A program made the position numbers and the translations under genes. Positions 26,661 to 38,214 of a DNA stretch of 64,000 bases are shown here, piece by piece (the first letter of the stretch is position 1; each line of letters starts with the position of its first letter). The notes beneath the pieces were generated by a model. It was given only the letters and a program-made list of their open reading frames with translations, did not search any database and was not told the DNA's origin. Source of the stretch: Chlorokybus atmophyticus (taxonomy: Eukaryota; Streptophyta; Chlorokybophyceae; Chlorokybales; Chlorokybaceae); the NCBI GenBank assembly GCA_009103225.1, contig RHPI01001292.1:352430-416429 (forward strand), in the 5' to 3' direction.

Positions 26661-28205
26661 ATGCCACAGAAGAAGCGCAACAACAAGAAAAAGAACGGCC
26701 CTGCAACAGCAGCACCAAGCAATGTGAAGACCACAAACCCAGGTTAGTCTCCATATAATACATTGCAACGCAAGCCAACCAACTGTACAGTCCCCGCTAG
26801 CTGTACTGTGATTGAACTTGTTCAAGAATTGTGAACAGCATTGTCACAAGACACAGCGTGCAGACCGGTGTGTATGTGTGGAGGGTTGGTTACTTAGGTT
26901 TAACGCGCATGTGTTCTCATGTTCTTTGGCTTGAAAGGTGCGGAAGCATGTGAGGACGAGGGCAGCACCCCTGGCTCAAGTGTAGCGAGCACGCCTCGTA
27001 GCCCTCCGCTGTCTCCCAAAGACGCCAACAGCGCCCCAAAGCCATCTGATGGGAAGCAGCCTGTAAGCTACACGCATCTCCAACTCAAAACTTGTAGTGT
27101 TGACTTGCATGCAGTACATGTGGGTCGCGGTGTGGACTTTTGTGGGTGTTAACTTGTTCGACTGTGTACAGGCTGCGGTGGCAAGTGCGGCAAGCAGTGC
27201 AGCAGCCAAACAGCAAACCAATCCGAAGCAAGAAGCGGAGTTGAAGGCCAAACAGGACACTGAAGCAAAGGCACAGCAGGAGGCTGAAGCTAGGGCGAAG
27301 CAACAAGCAGCGGAAACGAAAGCCTTGCAGGAGGCTGAAGCAAGCGTGAAGCAGGAGGCAGAAGCGAAAGCCAAGCAAGAAGCTGAAGCTAAGGCAAAGC
27401 AACAAGCAGAAGCCAAGGCCAAGCAGGAAGCTGAAGCCAAGGCGAAGCAACAAGCAGCACAAGCGAAAGCCAAGCAGCAAGCGGAAGCCAAAGCTAAGCA
27501 GGAAGTGGACGCTAAGGCAAAGCAAGACGCCGAAGCTAAGGCTAGGCTACAGGCGGAAGCAAAAGCCAAGCAGGAAGCTGAAGCGAAGGCGCAGCAACAA
27601 GCGGAAGCAAAGGCCAAGCAGGATGCAGAAGCGTTGAAAGCGAAGCAAGCAGCAGAGGCGAAGGCAAGGCAACAGCAGGAGGAAGCTCAGCGACAAGTTG
27701 AAGAGACACTCAGGTTGCTATCAGAGCAGAAGCGCGCAACAGAGAGCACTTCGCAGAGTGACAAGAAGACTGTGCGCTTTGCGAATGAGTCATCATTGCA
27801 CAGGGCCGAATCAGCTGCAAATAGCACACCCACAGTCCCGCAGTCACCCCCGCGGCAACAGGCTGTCGCAGAAGAGATCGCGCGACGCAAGGAGGCGGAC
27901 AAGGCCCTCAAGCAGGCCCTCAAGCAGGACGTCGGTAGCAACACCGCACGAGGGTCTCCTAAGTCACTCAAGATAATCCCACCTGATCAGGTGCAGTGTG
28001 CATGTGTGTGTGTGCGCATGTGCGCGTGTGTTCACTGCGAGTGTAGTGTGCGTTGGTAGCTTATGTTGCGAACATCACACCAATCAATCAACAACTCTCT
28101 TACTATTGCAACTTGCAGACTGCCAGGGGTTCACTCGTGGAGCCGTTGTTGGACGGGGCAACAACCAAGAAAGAACGGAGGTGCTGTGGCTGCACCATCT
28201 CATGA
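26661..28205 (+). CDS. Coiled-coil protein with C-terminal CaaX box
   Basis: Four exons in phase: 26661-26742, 26938-27062, 27172-27990, 28119-28205, giving about 370 aa. The N-terminus is very basic (MPQKKRNNKKKNG). Next comes an SP/TP-rich linker (STPRSPPLSPKDAN), then about 165 residues of Ala/Lys/Gln/Glu repeats with a period near 11 (AEAKAKQEAEAKAKQQ...), predicted to be one long charged helix or coiled coil resembling the TolA stalk by composition only. A less repetitive region follows (KKTVRFANESS, then SLVEPLLDG). The last residues are KKERRCCGCTIS. CTIS fits a CaaX prenylation signal with Ser at X (farnesylation), preceded by possible palmitoylation cysteines and a polybasic patch, so a membrane-anchored coiled-coil tether is plausible. 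No family is recognised. The CaaX depends on the last exon, whose acceptor (TTGCAG) and phase are good. Confidence 0.75.
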
Positions 28206-28624
28206 GAGTCAGTCCGCGTCGCACACCAGTTTTTTTGCCATGTTGCTGCCACCACACGCGCGCGGTCCGCAGCGTTTACCGCACAGCAGAGAAGACAAAC
28301 AGCCGGAGTACAGTTAAGAGCCGCAGCACAAGTTTCAGACAACATGGTTGTAGATTAGCTCAGTAGCTAGTTTGGAGATTTTGGAACTAGTTCTAGAGAG
28401 TGGAGTTACCCAGTGTCATGGCCCATGCCACTTGCTCTATCAGTACACATTCACACCGAGCAGCTTCGTCAATACAGTTGGTGGCATACCACGAATTATA
28501 CCCTATGCGTACAGTGCATGCACGGCTCTGTATGCGAAATGCAGATATAGTACATTACATTGCAGTATCCTGCACAAAGCCTTGCTGCTAACACTGTACA
28601 GCATCTGTATATATCCGCAAAGCA
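28206..28624. other. Convergent spacer
   Basis: 3' UTRs of the CaaX coiled-coil gene (+) and LpxC (-). Nothing else seen. Confidence 0.6.
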
Positions 28625-30984
28625 TCATTGACGGGTCTCCGCAAGAAGCGCCTTCGCAAGTTCGATGTGCAGCGCGTGACTGGCCTGTATCACCCAAAAC
28701 GTGTGTTTGGTTGTAGTTTGTATGCTTGTCGTTACCAATCCAATGTGCCCGTCATATGACTAGCTAACGTTGCACATGGCTGTGAGCATAGTTGCTTCAG
28801 GCACATCGCGTATGTACATGCATGCATGCATGCATGCATGCGTGTGTGCGAGCGCATGCACGCATGCTGGTATGCAGTGCGTGCGCACGTGTGTGGTGTT
28901 GCTAACACTGTGTGTTGTGGTCATTGGGCAACGATCAATGGTCCGAGGCAAGTCTTGCGCACCTTGTAAGCGACCACATGCGCAACGGGCAAGCCGGGGT
29001 TGCCATTCATGTTCAAGAGCGCCAGGTCGCCAATCAGATCGAGCAGCTTGTGCCTGCACGGCTCGTTGGCAAAGCGCAACGGCGGGTTCACCCAGCCAGT
29101 CTTCATGCTGCAAAGCACACAACCATACCGCATCATACTCAGCAAATTATCGCTGAACCTGTGAGGTAATACCTGCACACCAGGGCATTCTCCAACGATC
29201 CGCCCTTGATCAAACCCATTGCGCGCAACTGCTCAATCTGCAAGACAAGGCAATAGCTTGAGTAACAAATGTGCACGTGCACAAGTATGCGCTTGCGCAC
29301 GCACGCACTCACGCATGTGTAGGCACAAACCCGCAAAAACGCCAAATCTATAACACGCATGCTCAATCATCAACGTGTTCATGCTGACACCGCGTATAAG
29401 TGCTACCTGTTCGAGTATGCCGAACGTGCGCGCGGGCGCAACCTCCTCCTCGTAACTCTCCGCCGGCGTCCACGAGTACCATTGACTCCCCACCACAGGC
29501 AACTACAACATCACACCACATCACCACACAACCCGCACACGCCACCTCCACTCCTTTCATTACACACCTGCGGGAAGTCTATCCCGTACGTGAGTCTTGT
29601 CTCGTTGGCGGGGAACGCAGCCACGAAGGCGTCGCCGCCTGTGACGGTGATGGGCTTGTGGACATGTAGAGGGACGCGGGAGTGGTGGGAATGTTGGGGT
29701 GAAGTGTTGTTGTTGGAGTGAGCGGGGATGACGCCGGAGTCGCGGATGGCGGCGACCCAGTCACGCGCGGAGCCGTCAAGCAAGGGGACCTGCATGAGGA
29801 GATGTGATACACAGCAACATGAGTTCGAGATATGTGCACGTGTGCGCGCGCGTGCGTGTGTATGCGCGTGGTTGTGCGTGTAGGCACTCACACGCGTGCG
29901 CACGCACACACATGTGCATGGCTGTGTATATGTATCTGTTGACGCGCACACACGCATACAGGCGTGCGTGCGTGCACATGTACACGTGTTGGTGCGCACA
30001 TGCCTGCACATGTACATGCGCATGTGTGTATGCAGCCCCACATACACGTGTATCTGTATATCTTGTACCACCAGCTACCAGCTCAGCATCATGACCTTCC
30101 ATGTACGTTCCCCACACTACTACCCACCTCCGCTCCGCCCCGTAATTCAATCCGCGCGTTATCCACCCCGCACCCTTCCAACGCAGATAGCAGGTGCTCG
30201 ACCGTTCTGATAGAAGTGTCCTTCGCTCCATCCCCAAGCGTCGTGCTCAGTTGGGTGTCGACCACGCTGTCGACCGTCGCCGCCACACGAAGCTGAGCCA
30301 GGAGACATAGATGAATACACACGTGCATGTACACGCACGCATGCACGCATGCACGCATACGTACGCATGCGCGCACACGCGCATGTGTGCGCCAACACCC
30401 GTGCAGATGCTATACTTGTATCAGAGCAGTAGCCAACTGAGGTAAGTGGTTGTTTCGATGGTGGTGTACTACCTCTTTGTTGTTGTCGTCAAAACAGGCA
30501 AAGTAGCGTCCTTCACCAGCTGCTGCAGGCATCACTCTCACCTGAGAAAATATACTTACTCTACTGCATGCAGCCATGCATTGCTATACACAGAGTAGCA
30601 GCTCTATGCGCCATTATCAGAAGTAAAGTGAATCTACAAAAGGTACGACAGGATTATCATCCTTGAACAAATTATGGTGCAACAGTGTCTGACTTGTTGA
30701 AAAAGAATACGCGTACAGGTAATACAAAGTCCTCTGCCTCACACCTCAGCCAGCTCGCCGAGGTGAAGGCCCACGCCTGAGCGAGTGAACGCTGACCGCA
30801 GAGTGCACTGCTGCGAGGAGGATGTGGCGGCGGCGGCGGCGTTTTTTGATGATGATGAGGAGGAGGAGTTGGCAGTGGCGGAGGAGGAGGACGAGGCGGA
30901 GGGAGTGGAGGAGGAGGGTAGTGTGGCTACCACAGTCATGAGCGTTGAGGTCCTTCGCCTGCGCGAGAGGGATGTCAAGCGCAT
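28625..30984 (-). CDS. LPXC: LpxC, UDP-3-O-acyl-GlcNAc deacetylase
   Basis: Zinc amidase that removes acetate from UDP-3-O-acyl-N-acetylglucosamine, the committed step of lipid-A-type synthesis; in Arabidopsis the pathway enzymes are mitochondrial. Eight exons in phase: 30745-30984, 30473-30541, 30128-30292, 29568-29789, 29407-29502, 29173-29237, 28963-29107, 28625-28684, giving about 353 aa. Visible: [19 protein letters not shown], then [14 protein letters not shown] (catalytic Glu and zinc His), [34 protein letters not shown] (zinc His and Asp) and, in the last exon, ASHALH (active-site His). Reading past the AYK donor gives a false stop; only splicing to 28684 restores the SHALH motif. The leader from 30984 is Arg/Ser-rich with almost no acids, fitting mitochondrial or plastid import. 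An in-frame ATG at 31164 would add 60 residues. Confidence 0.92.
28817..28841. repeat. (GCAT)n microsatellite in LpxC last intron
   Basis: About six copies of a self-complementary tetranucleotide within the intron 28685-28962, flanked by alternating TG/CG sequence. Confidence 0.85.
29820..30065. repeat. Alternating purine-pyrimidine tract in LpxC intron
   Basis: Dense CACG, GTGCGTGTG and CATGTGCATG runs across the intron 29790-30127. Such sequence can adopt Z-DNA and makes open frames in all six frames that encode only His/Thr/Cys/Val-rich nonsense. Confidence 0.7.
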
Positions 30985-32318
30985 GCGAGCAGTGGAGTGC
31001 GCCGCTACGGATGCCGCAGCGGCCGCCGCCGCCGCCGCCATCGTTGCCGCCGCGGCCAGCAACAACGCCAACGTCGCCAGCAATGGCGCCAAAGTGTTGC
31101 AGCGGACATCAACGCAAGTCATGTCTACATCTACACTTGTATACAGACTGTCTTGTATCCTCATCGCTGTATGTTAAGCATCCCGATATCGTTTACAGCC
31201 TCTACATCGGACTGTAACGGCGCGTTAGTTAACCGACGAGGGTGTATATCTGCTGCGCACGTGAGGAAGTGCTCAGCAAGCAAAGCAGTCAAACTTTACT
31301 ACTGTTACCACTTCTTACTGCGCTGATATACATGGTGCCCTGCGGCGGCGGTTTCAGGTGAATGAGGACCCTGTTGTAAATAGCTCATTTAATTAGATTA
31401 AAACAATCACTGTGGTAGGAAGCGGCAGATTAGCGACAAGCACAAGTTTGCATTAAACGCAATAAAGGGGCTAACTATAGGCTGCAGTCAGGGGCCTGTG
31501 CTGGTCAGAGATCACAAGAGCTAAGGCAGAGAAGAGATTAAAGAGAGTAAGAGTACGAGAGATAAGAGCCACCTTTAGTGAATCAAAAGTTTGACTGTGA
31601 CTGAGTCTCCTCACAGCAACGCAGCCCCTCTGGTACCAAGTAGGGGGTGTTAGTGCTGCCACTTGGCAAAACAACACCCCAAACTATCTCTTTCTCTCTC
31701 CCTCAGGACCGTGTGTATCTGTAACTGGTGGGAGGCAGAGAGAGAGAATGGACCGGTCCCAGGCTTTGACTGTAACGTCTAGCAATGATACTGCTGCTGT
31801 TGAGTATGACCAGCCCAGACTAGGCTGGTATATAGACCAGGCCAGAACAGCCACTACTTCAGTAGACCGACAAGCTACAGTCGCAGACCAGCGGCCTGGT
31901 CCGCTCACACCCACACTCTCCTCCAGCCACTACAAGGAGGAGGAGCAGGACAGGGACAGAGAGGTGCTGCAAGAGAGAGGGTTAGGGGTTGGTTGACCAG
32001 GCCAAACTCCACACCAGACCAGGCTGTGCAGCAGGCCAAAGGAGAGCAGGCGACCAGAACAGACCGGAGTGCACAGTGGAGAGACCAGGCTGCTGCTGCT
32101 GTTGCTGCTGCTGCGTGGTGTCGCAGACTTGTGGTGTGCATGAGCAAACTTAGGTGGGTGAGGTTGGAGAGTTTGACTACACTCGATGACAATGTGTGAC
32201 ACTTTCCCGCTCTGTGACACTCTGTCATACACAACACCAACTCGCTCGCCACAAAGCCACAGCCACACTCACTGTGTTTTTGTCCCCTGCAGCTGTGCTC
32301 TCCTCCCCGGCGCCAGCC
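30985..32318. promoter_or_regulatory. Divergent 5' region, LpxC / lyase
   Basis: The LpxC side (30985-31165) could be coding if its upstream ATG is used. The middle shows nothing recognisable. The lyase side holds a cluster of GACCAG/GACCGG motifs (separate entry) and a run of CTG triplets near 32090-32112. Confidence 0.45.
31751..32088. repeat. Cluster of GACCAG motifs upstream of lyase
   Basis: GACCAG or GACCGG occurs at 31751, 31808, 31835, 31886, 31995, 32017, 32052, 32062 and 32083, often followed by G(C)C, and CCTGGTC also appears reversed near 31894. Spacing is irregular (10-110 bp). This is either a decayed tandem repeat or a set of binding sites ahead of the secreted lyase gene. Confidence 0.55.
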
Positions 32319-35300
32319 ATGGCTCGCCCAGCCCACCTCCTCCTCTTCCTCCTCCTGGGGGTTCTCCTCTCTCACCCCACCTCCGCCCAGTATGACAACT
32401 CCACCTCCTACCCCGGCGACGAGCTCTTCCCCCTCTCCTCCGGCGTCTCTCCCTTCCCCGACGACCCCTCCCTCGTCGCCTCCGTCCAGGCCGCCCCGCA
32501 ACCCCCCGCCCCCGCGGTCCTGACGGGAACCGTCTTCTGCGACGCGTGCAGGGATGGGAAGATGGGAGGAGCGCCGGATAGGGCACTGAGTGGGGTGCAG
32601 GTCATCGTCGTTTGCAGAGGTGAGGGGGGGGAGAAGGGTGTGGGTGTATCTGTATCTGTACTACAGATACAGATACAGAGCTTGTATCTGTACCTGTACC
32701 TGTATCTGTATCTGTGTGCATGTACGTTGTTGTTGATGTTGGTGTGTTGATTACTAACTCACCTCCTCCTCCTCCTCTCTGCAGCTACCGACAACACCAT
32801 CTACAAGCACTTCGCCTTGACTGACTCCAAGGGTTTCTGGCGCGCTTCGGTCCGCAGCGTGGAGACGGAGTGGTACGCCCGCAAGCGTTTCGCCAACTGC
32901 ACGGTGCACCCGTACCGCAACCCACACAGCGACTGCAACACGATGATCGGACATGATAATTGTGCGCTGGATGCCGTGATGAAAGATTTGAGGTCAGGGG
33001 TCACGTATGGGGTCACGCCCAGGTGCTATACCGGAGCGAACAGACCAGCCGCGCCGGCGTGCCCAACACCGACGGCGAGCGCGGTGAGTGGGCATATACA
33101 CTTATGCACAAGTGCGCGTACCAGTGTGTCAAAACACACATGTCCTTGCGTGCGTGCGTGCGTGCGTGTGCGTGTGTACATGTGAGGTTTTACTCCTGCC
33201 TGCGTCTGTGCGTGTGCGTGTTCGTGTGCGCATGCGTGTGCGCGTCTATGCACGCCTCTATCTACGCTTGCGTGCACATGTATGCGTCACACTGATACAA
33301 TGATCGTTCTAACACATCCCCTCCACTCCACAGCCCGAGATCAACCCGACCGTTGGTCTCCGCACCCTCCGCAAGGACCACCCTCGTCTCCTCATCACCT
33401 CTTCCCAGGTCTCTTCCATGCGTTCCACTTGCAACGCTCCTTCCGGTCCACTGCGCGGCCCGGCCTATTGGATGTGTTGGTCCAACCTCAACACGGCCAA
33501 CGACTACAAGAAGACTCGCTTGTCCTCATTCCAGACCGACAACGGCCTCGGGATGGCCAGGGCCGCCATGGATAGGATCAGTTCACTCGCGGGGGCGTGG
33601 TTGGGTACCGGTGATGCGAGCTTTGCGGGTGTGGCGAGGGAAGACTTGAGGTATCATGTGTTGGGGAGCACCAACTGGAACCCGGATAACTCGGTGGACC
33701 CCGGGTATCTGAATATTGGGATGAGTCTGCAAGCAGCAGCGCTGGGATATGACTGGTTGTACTCGGAGCTGTCCACATCAGAGAGAGCTGTAAGTGAACG
33801 AGGTCACTCGCTTGTTGGCTCAGGCACCAAACACACACACACACACACACACACTGATACTCCCCTCTCCCCTCCAGGCTGTCTGGAACGCTGTCAAATA
33901 CAAGGCTTTCCTCCCCGCTCTGGACCAATCCTCTCTGGAATACTTCTCCCAGACCTCCACCAACCTCAACGTGAACGTGTTGAGCGGTTACATCTCCGCC
34001 GCACTGGCCTTCGCGGACGTGGACTACGCGTTGTGTCGACAGATCCTCCTGCGTGCGGTGCCCGGGTTCAGCGCGGGGATGGGCATGATGAACCCAACAG
34101 GAGGGTGGTTTGAGAGCTATGTGTACTTGAGCATGATAGGGATGCATGCGGCCATAGCCATGTCGGCAATGGAGACGGCCATGGGAAGTGACTTTGCCAT
34201 CGGGACGAGATATGGCGTGCGACAATCATGTAAGAGAGGAGTTGATGTTGCTACTGTTGCTGTTGTGAGAGCTGTCTTGTACATGCACATGTGTGTAAAG
34301 TGCGCGCACGCACGCATGTGCGCACACACGCACACCTGCACCCACATACTCACACTTACCCACACCTCCTCTCCTCAGCTTACTTCCGTGCTCACGGCGT
34401 GTCTCCATTGGGCGCCTTCTTCCACTTTGGCGACGACTCCACCACCGACAAAGCCATCTCCGCCCAGCTCTCTTTCTACTTGGCCGGCCGCACCGCCGAC
34501 CAATGGTTGATGAACTACGAGTCCAACTTGCGTGCAACAGGAGGCCCATACAAAGTCTTTTGGTCTGCTCGCAACACCAACGTGTTCAATGGGTTGGCCA
34601 AGTCCACACCACCCCCACTCGACGCACGCTTCCAGGGCTACCAGCTCGATAATGTGTACATGCGTACGGCGTGGGACAACGCTAATGCGGGGTGGATTGC
34701 TGTGAAGGGTGGACAGAACCCGTGGAAGCCTTCGGGTGTGCACAACCACTTGGACTTGGGTTCCTTTGCGTTTGTTTTGAATGGAGTGGAGTGGTTCGGG
34801 GACCTCGGGGCCGATAGTTACTCACTCAGTAGGTACTTCAACGACCGTTACGTGTACTATCGCCCACGCACGGAGGGACACAACACGTTGGCGATCGCCA
34901 CAACCACGCAGAAAGAGCTCCAACTCAACAACCAGCCTCTCCACTCCTACTCCAAGAATGTTGGCTTCTACTCTTCACCGACACGTTCACACACCGTGTT
35001 GGACCTCACCAACGCATATCCCGACAGCAAATCGGCTTACCGTGGACTCGCTCTACTCAAAGATGTGCCTGGAGGACTAGCGAGGATGCTTGTTCAAGAT
35101 GAGATTGTGGCGAAGGGAGCTGCGATTGATGTGGTGAGCATGTTTCATACGAGGGCGGCGGTGAGTATTGCGCTGGATAGGAGATCGGTGGTGCTGACGC
35201 AAGGGGGGCAGAGACTGAGGGGGTACATCCTAACTACCGATGGATACTTCTTGTAAGTGACAATGAGATGCACGCAACTACACATACACACACGTGAATG

Positions 35301-35613
35301 CACACAAGCCCACGGACGCACACGTACATGGACTGTACAATAGCACACGCACACCCACACACACACCATGACTGACTTATACCTTCCCCCCCGCAGCACT
35401 ATTTCATGCGACCCCACCTCCCTCAACGTCGACAAGGGCTCCGGTCCCGCCGAGAACAACAACGCGGGCGTGACCAACCTGATCGTGCGTCCCCAGATCG
35501 GTGCCGGGGCGCGCGTCGGGTCCACTAAGATCGCCGTGTTGTTCCAGTTGGATGGCACGACGGTGGCGAAACCGAGCGTGACGGCATCTGTCCTCACATG
35601 GCAAAAGAGTTGA
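32319..35613 (+). CDS. Secreted Ole e 1-domain / heparinase II/III-like lyase fusion
   Basis: Six exons in phase: 32319-32619, 32785-33083, 33334-33789, 33878-34229, 34379-35252, 35397-35613, giving about 832 aa. Residues 1-25 form a signal peptide (LLLFLLLGVLL, cleavage after TSA). About residues 68-195 resemble the pollen Ole e 1 fold: GTVFCDACRDG, LSGVQVIVVCR, ALTDSKGFWRAS and spaced cysteines. The remainder is a heparinase II/III-type polysaccharide lyase: an alpha/alpha-toroid with NPTGGWFESYVYLSMIGMHA, then the beta-sandwich part with GVHNHLDLGSFAFVL (conserved His/Asp/Gly block) and YYRPRTEGHNTLAIA. It probably acts outside the cell, or in the wall or vacuole, on uronic-acid polysaccharide; substrate unknown. 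It diverges from LpxC and converges on DPE1. Domain assignments are by motif, not search. Confidence 0.85.
32646..32676. repeat. TGTATC hexamer array with perfect palindrome
   Basis: In the first lyase intron (32620-32784), GTATCTGTATCTGTA and its exact reverse complement flank a single C. More TGTATC/TGTACC units continue to about 32718. The arrangement looks like a short tandem repeat that has inverted on itself. Confidence 0.85.
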
Positions 35614-36159
35614 AAGGGGAGAGTTGATACAACTATATAGTCATTGTTTGGAGGAGGAGGAGGAGGAGGAGGATTTGTCATTCATTGATGAGATTATTAT
35701 TCTTTGCTGACCTGCTGGAGGAGGAGGTCAACGGGCGGATGCGTAAAGTTGATTGCGGTGCGATAATGGTGGTAGGCTTGAATTGGGTTAGGCGGTTATA
35801 CAGAGTAGTGTTAGGGCTTGGGCGCGCAAATGGTTGTTGTTGTTTGTTACTGTAGTGCTATTGATTAATGTATACATAGCGTGTGTATGTCACGCGTGTA
35901 CGGACCCCAGTAGTAGTAGAGCTGCTGCTGGTAGAACGACGTTGTAATGTGTACCAACATTGAAGTTTGGTTTCTTTCCAAAAAGTCCCCCACGCTGCAT
36001 CTCTGTGCTTGACGTGACATATGACACCATGCTTGAGGTGGCGTGGTTGCATGCGTGTCCACGCGTGTTTGCATGTTGGTGCACGCGCACGCGCACCTCG
36101 TGTACTGTGTGACGGTCACATCGACTAAACCAATACACAAGCGCAACACCAGCCCCGAC
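35614..36159. other. Convergent spacer, lyase / DPE1
   Basis: 3' UTRs of both genes. A (GGA)n tract lies at 35650-35673 just after the lyase stop. Nothing else seen. Confidence 0.6.
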
Positions 36160-38182
36160 TCACAAGCGCTCGTACGCCGCAGCAAGCTCCCGCAGTGCTT
36201 TGGCTATCCTCATCCCCCTCTCCCCGGTAAAGAGGTCCTCCCCTTCAACCCGCCACGCCCAGTTCCCCTCCGCGACCCCCGGGACATTCATCCTTGTCGA
36301 GGAGTCGAGAGCGAGGACGTCCTGCATGCTGACTATGGCTGTGCGGCCCACTGAGGAGAGGGCGCAACGGATGAAGTCCCAGGAGATGGAGGAACCGTCG
36401 GTGCCGAGGTAGGATCTGCGGATGTGTGTGTGCGGGACAGTGTTGGTGGGGATGAGGTATGGGGTGATGGGAAGCAGCACAAGAGTTGAGTCGGGGTGTA
36501 CCTGATGCGGTGCTTGGTCAGCTCGTCGGCCTGCCATCAAACGGAATGTCAATGAGTGCTGTTTTTGGATTTGTGTACAGTAATGTGTCTCGATGTTTGC
36601 ATTCGCGTGTACGTGTGCACGTGCACGTGGGTGCGCGCACGCCTGCAAGGGCAAGCGTGCGGACATGTACGTACATCTGCGTGCACGCGCGCATGCAACT
36701 TGTGTAGGTCAGTATGCATGTGTCTGCATGTCTGTCATTATGACTGTTTGTGTGCCAATGTGGGTGTGCGTGCTTGAGTGTGTGATGGTGTGCGCACGGA
36801 CTCATGCGTGTGTGTGCGCGCACTTGCACATCGCACACCTTCTGGTAGTATCCCAGAACGGTGTCATTGTCATGTGTGCCCGGGTATACAACACTGTTCT
36901 CTCGGTGGTTATGTGGCAGATGCACGTTGCGCGGCTTGCCGTCTTCAAACGCGAAGAGCAGCACGCTCATGCCAGGCGCGCCCACACTCTCCCGCAGGGC
37001 CACCACGTCAGGCGTGATCACGCCGAGGTCCTCCGCCACGATCGCAGCACGCGCGTTGCCACCCAACCGCCGTGCAATGGCGTCGAAGAAACTTTGCCCT
37101 GGACCCACCCGCCATTCACCTGACACACACACACACACACACCAAATCAACCCAACACGGCTCCCATATACACAACCTCTCGTGATGTGTCTGTGAAGTG
37201 GTAATCTTACCTTCCATTGCTGTTGCTGACTTTGCGTTAATAGCCCAATACCCCGCAAGCCCCCTAACACAGACAAGTCAATCGTGTTTGTAACACACTT
37301 TGAGGAGGTGACGCAATGTAACACAACTCGCGCATGGAGTGCACAACCCACCTGAAGTGGTCTATTCTCAACTCATCATACAACTCCAAGCTGCGCCGCA
37401 ACCTCCCAGTCCACCACGCATAGTCCTACACACATCACACACATCACACACACATTCCCACATAAGCCACCCACCCGACCCCCCACCCCCCACCCACCCA
37501 CCACAACAACAACACCTCCTCACACCTCTTGTTGGTGCGCTGTCCAGTTGTACAGCGGCGACCCCCACCTCTGTCCCGTCGCAGAAAAGGCATCCGGCGG
37601 CACTCCCGAAACCTGGTGGTGGTGGTCGAAAGTCTCGAGGTAGTAGTAGTCTCTTGTTGTCTCATTCATAGCACGTGTGTCAAGAGATGGACTGAGTAAG
37701 TGATTCACTGACCTCTGCGGGGGCGCCCGTGACGGGGTCGAGGCAGAAGAGCGTGCGGTGGCACCACACGTCCGCGGAGTGGCCGCCGACGTAGATGGGG
37801 GCGTCGCCGAAGAGGGAGACGCCCTTGCTGTTGGCGTAAGACTTCAGTTCCTGCAGGCAATGTGAAGTGTTGGATTGGGGGTGCGTGGGTGGGTGCGGGT
37901 GCGGGTGCGGGTGCGGGTGCTTGCACGTGCTCGTGTGCGTGTGTGCGTGTGTGCGTGTGTCCTTGTACACGGCAGCTGTGCTACAAGTCGTACACAATGT
38001 GACCACATCAAAGAGAAATACTATGACACAGTGCAGTATCAGATAGTGCTGTCCACACCTGCCATTGCCGGTTGAAGAGGAACTGCTCAGCGACATAGAC
38101 ATCGACCTCATGACCCTTTTCTGCCCACACTCTGGCCAGTGCATCCCTGGTGCACGCAAGCATCAGACTTCAAGCCCACACC

Positions 38183-38214
<32 letters not shown>

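Noticed and set aside
28921-28962. Apparent LpxC C-terminus reading through to a stop at 28921
   Set aside because: AAG|GTGCGC is a donor; splicing to 28684 restores the catalytic SHALH motif and a normal length.
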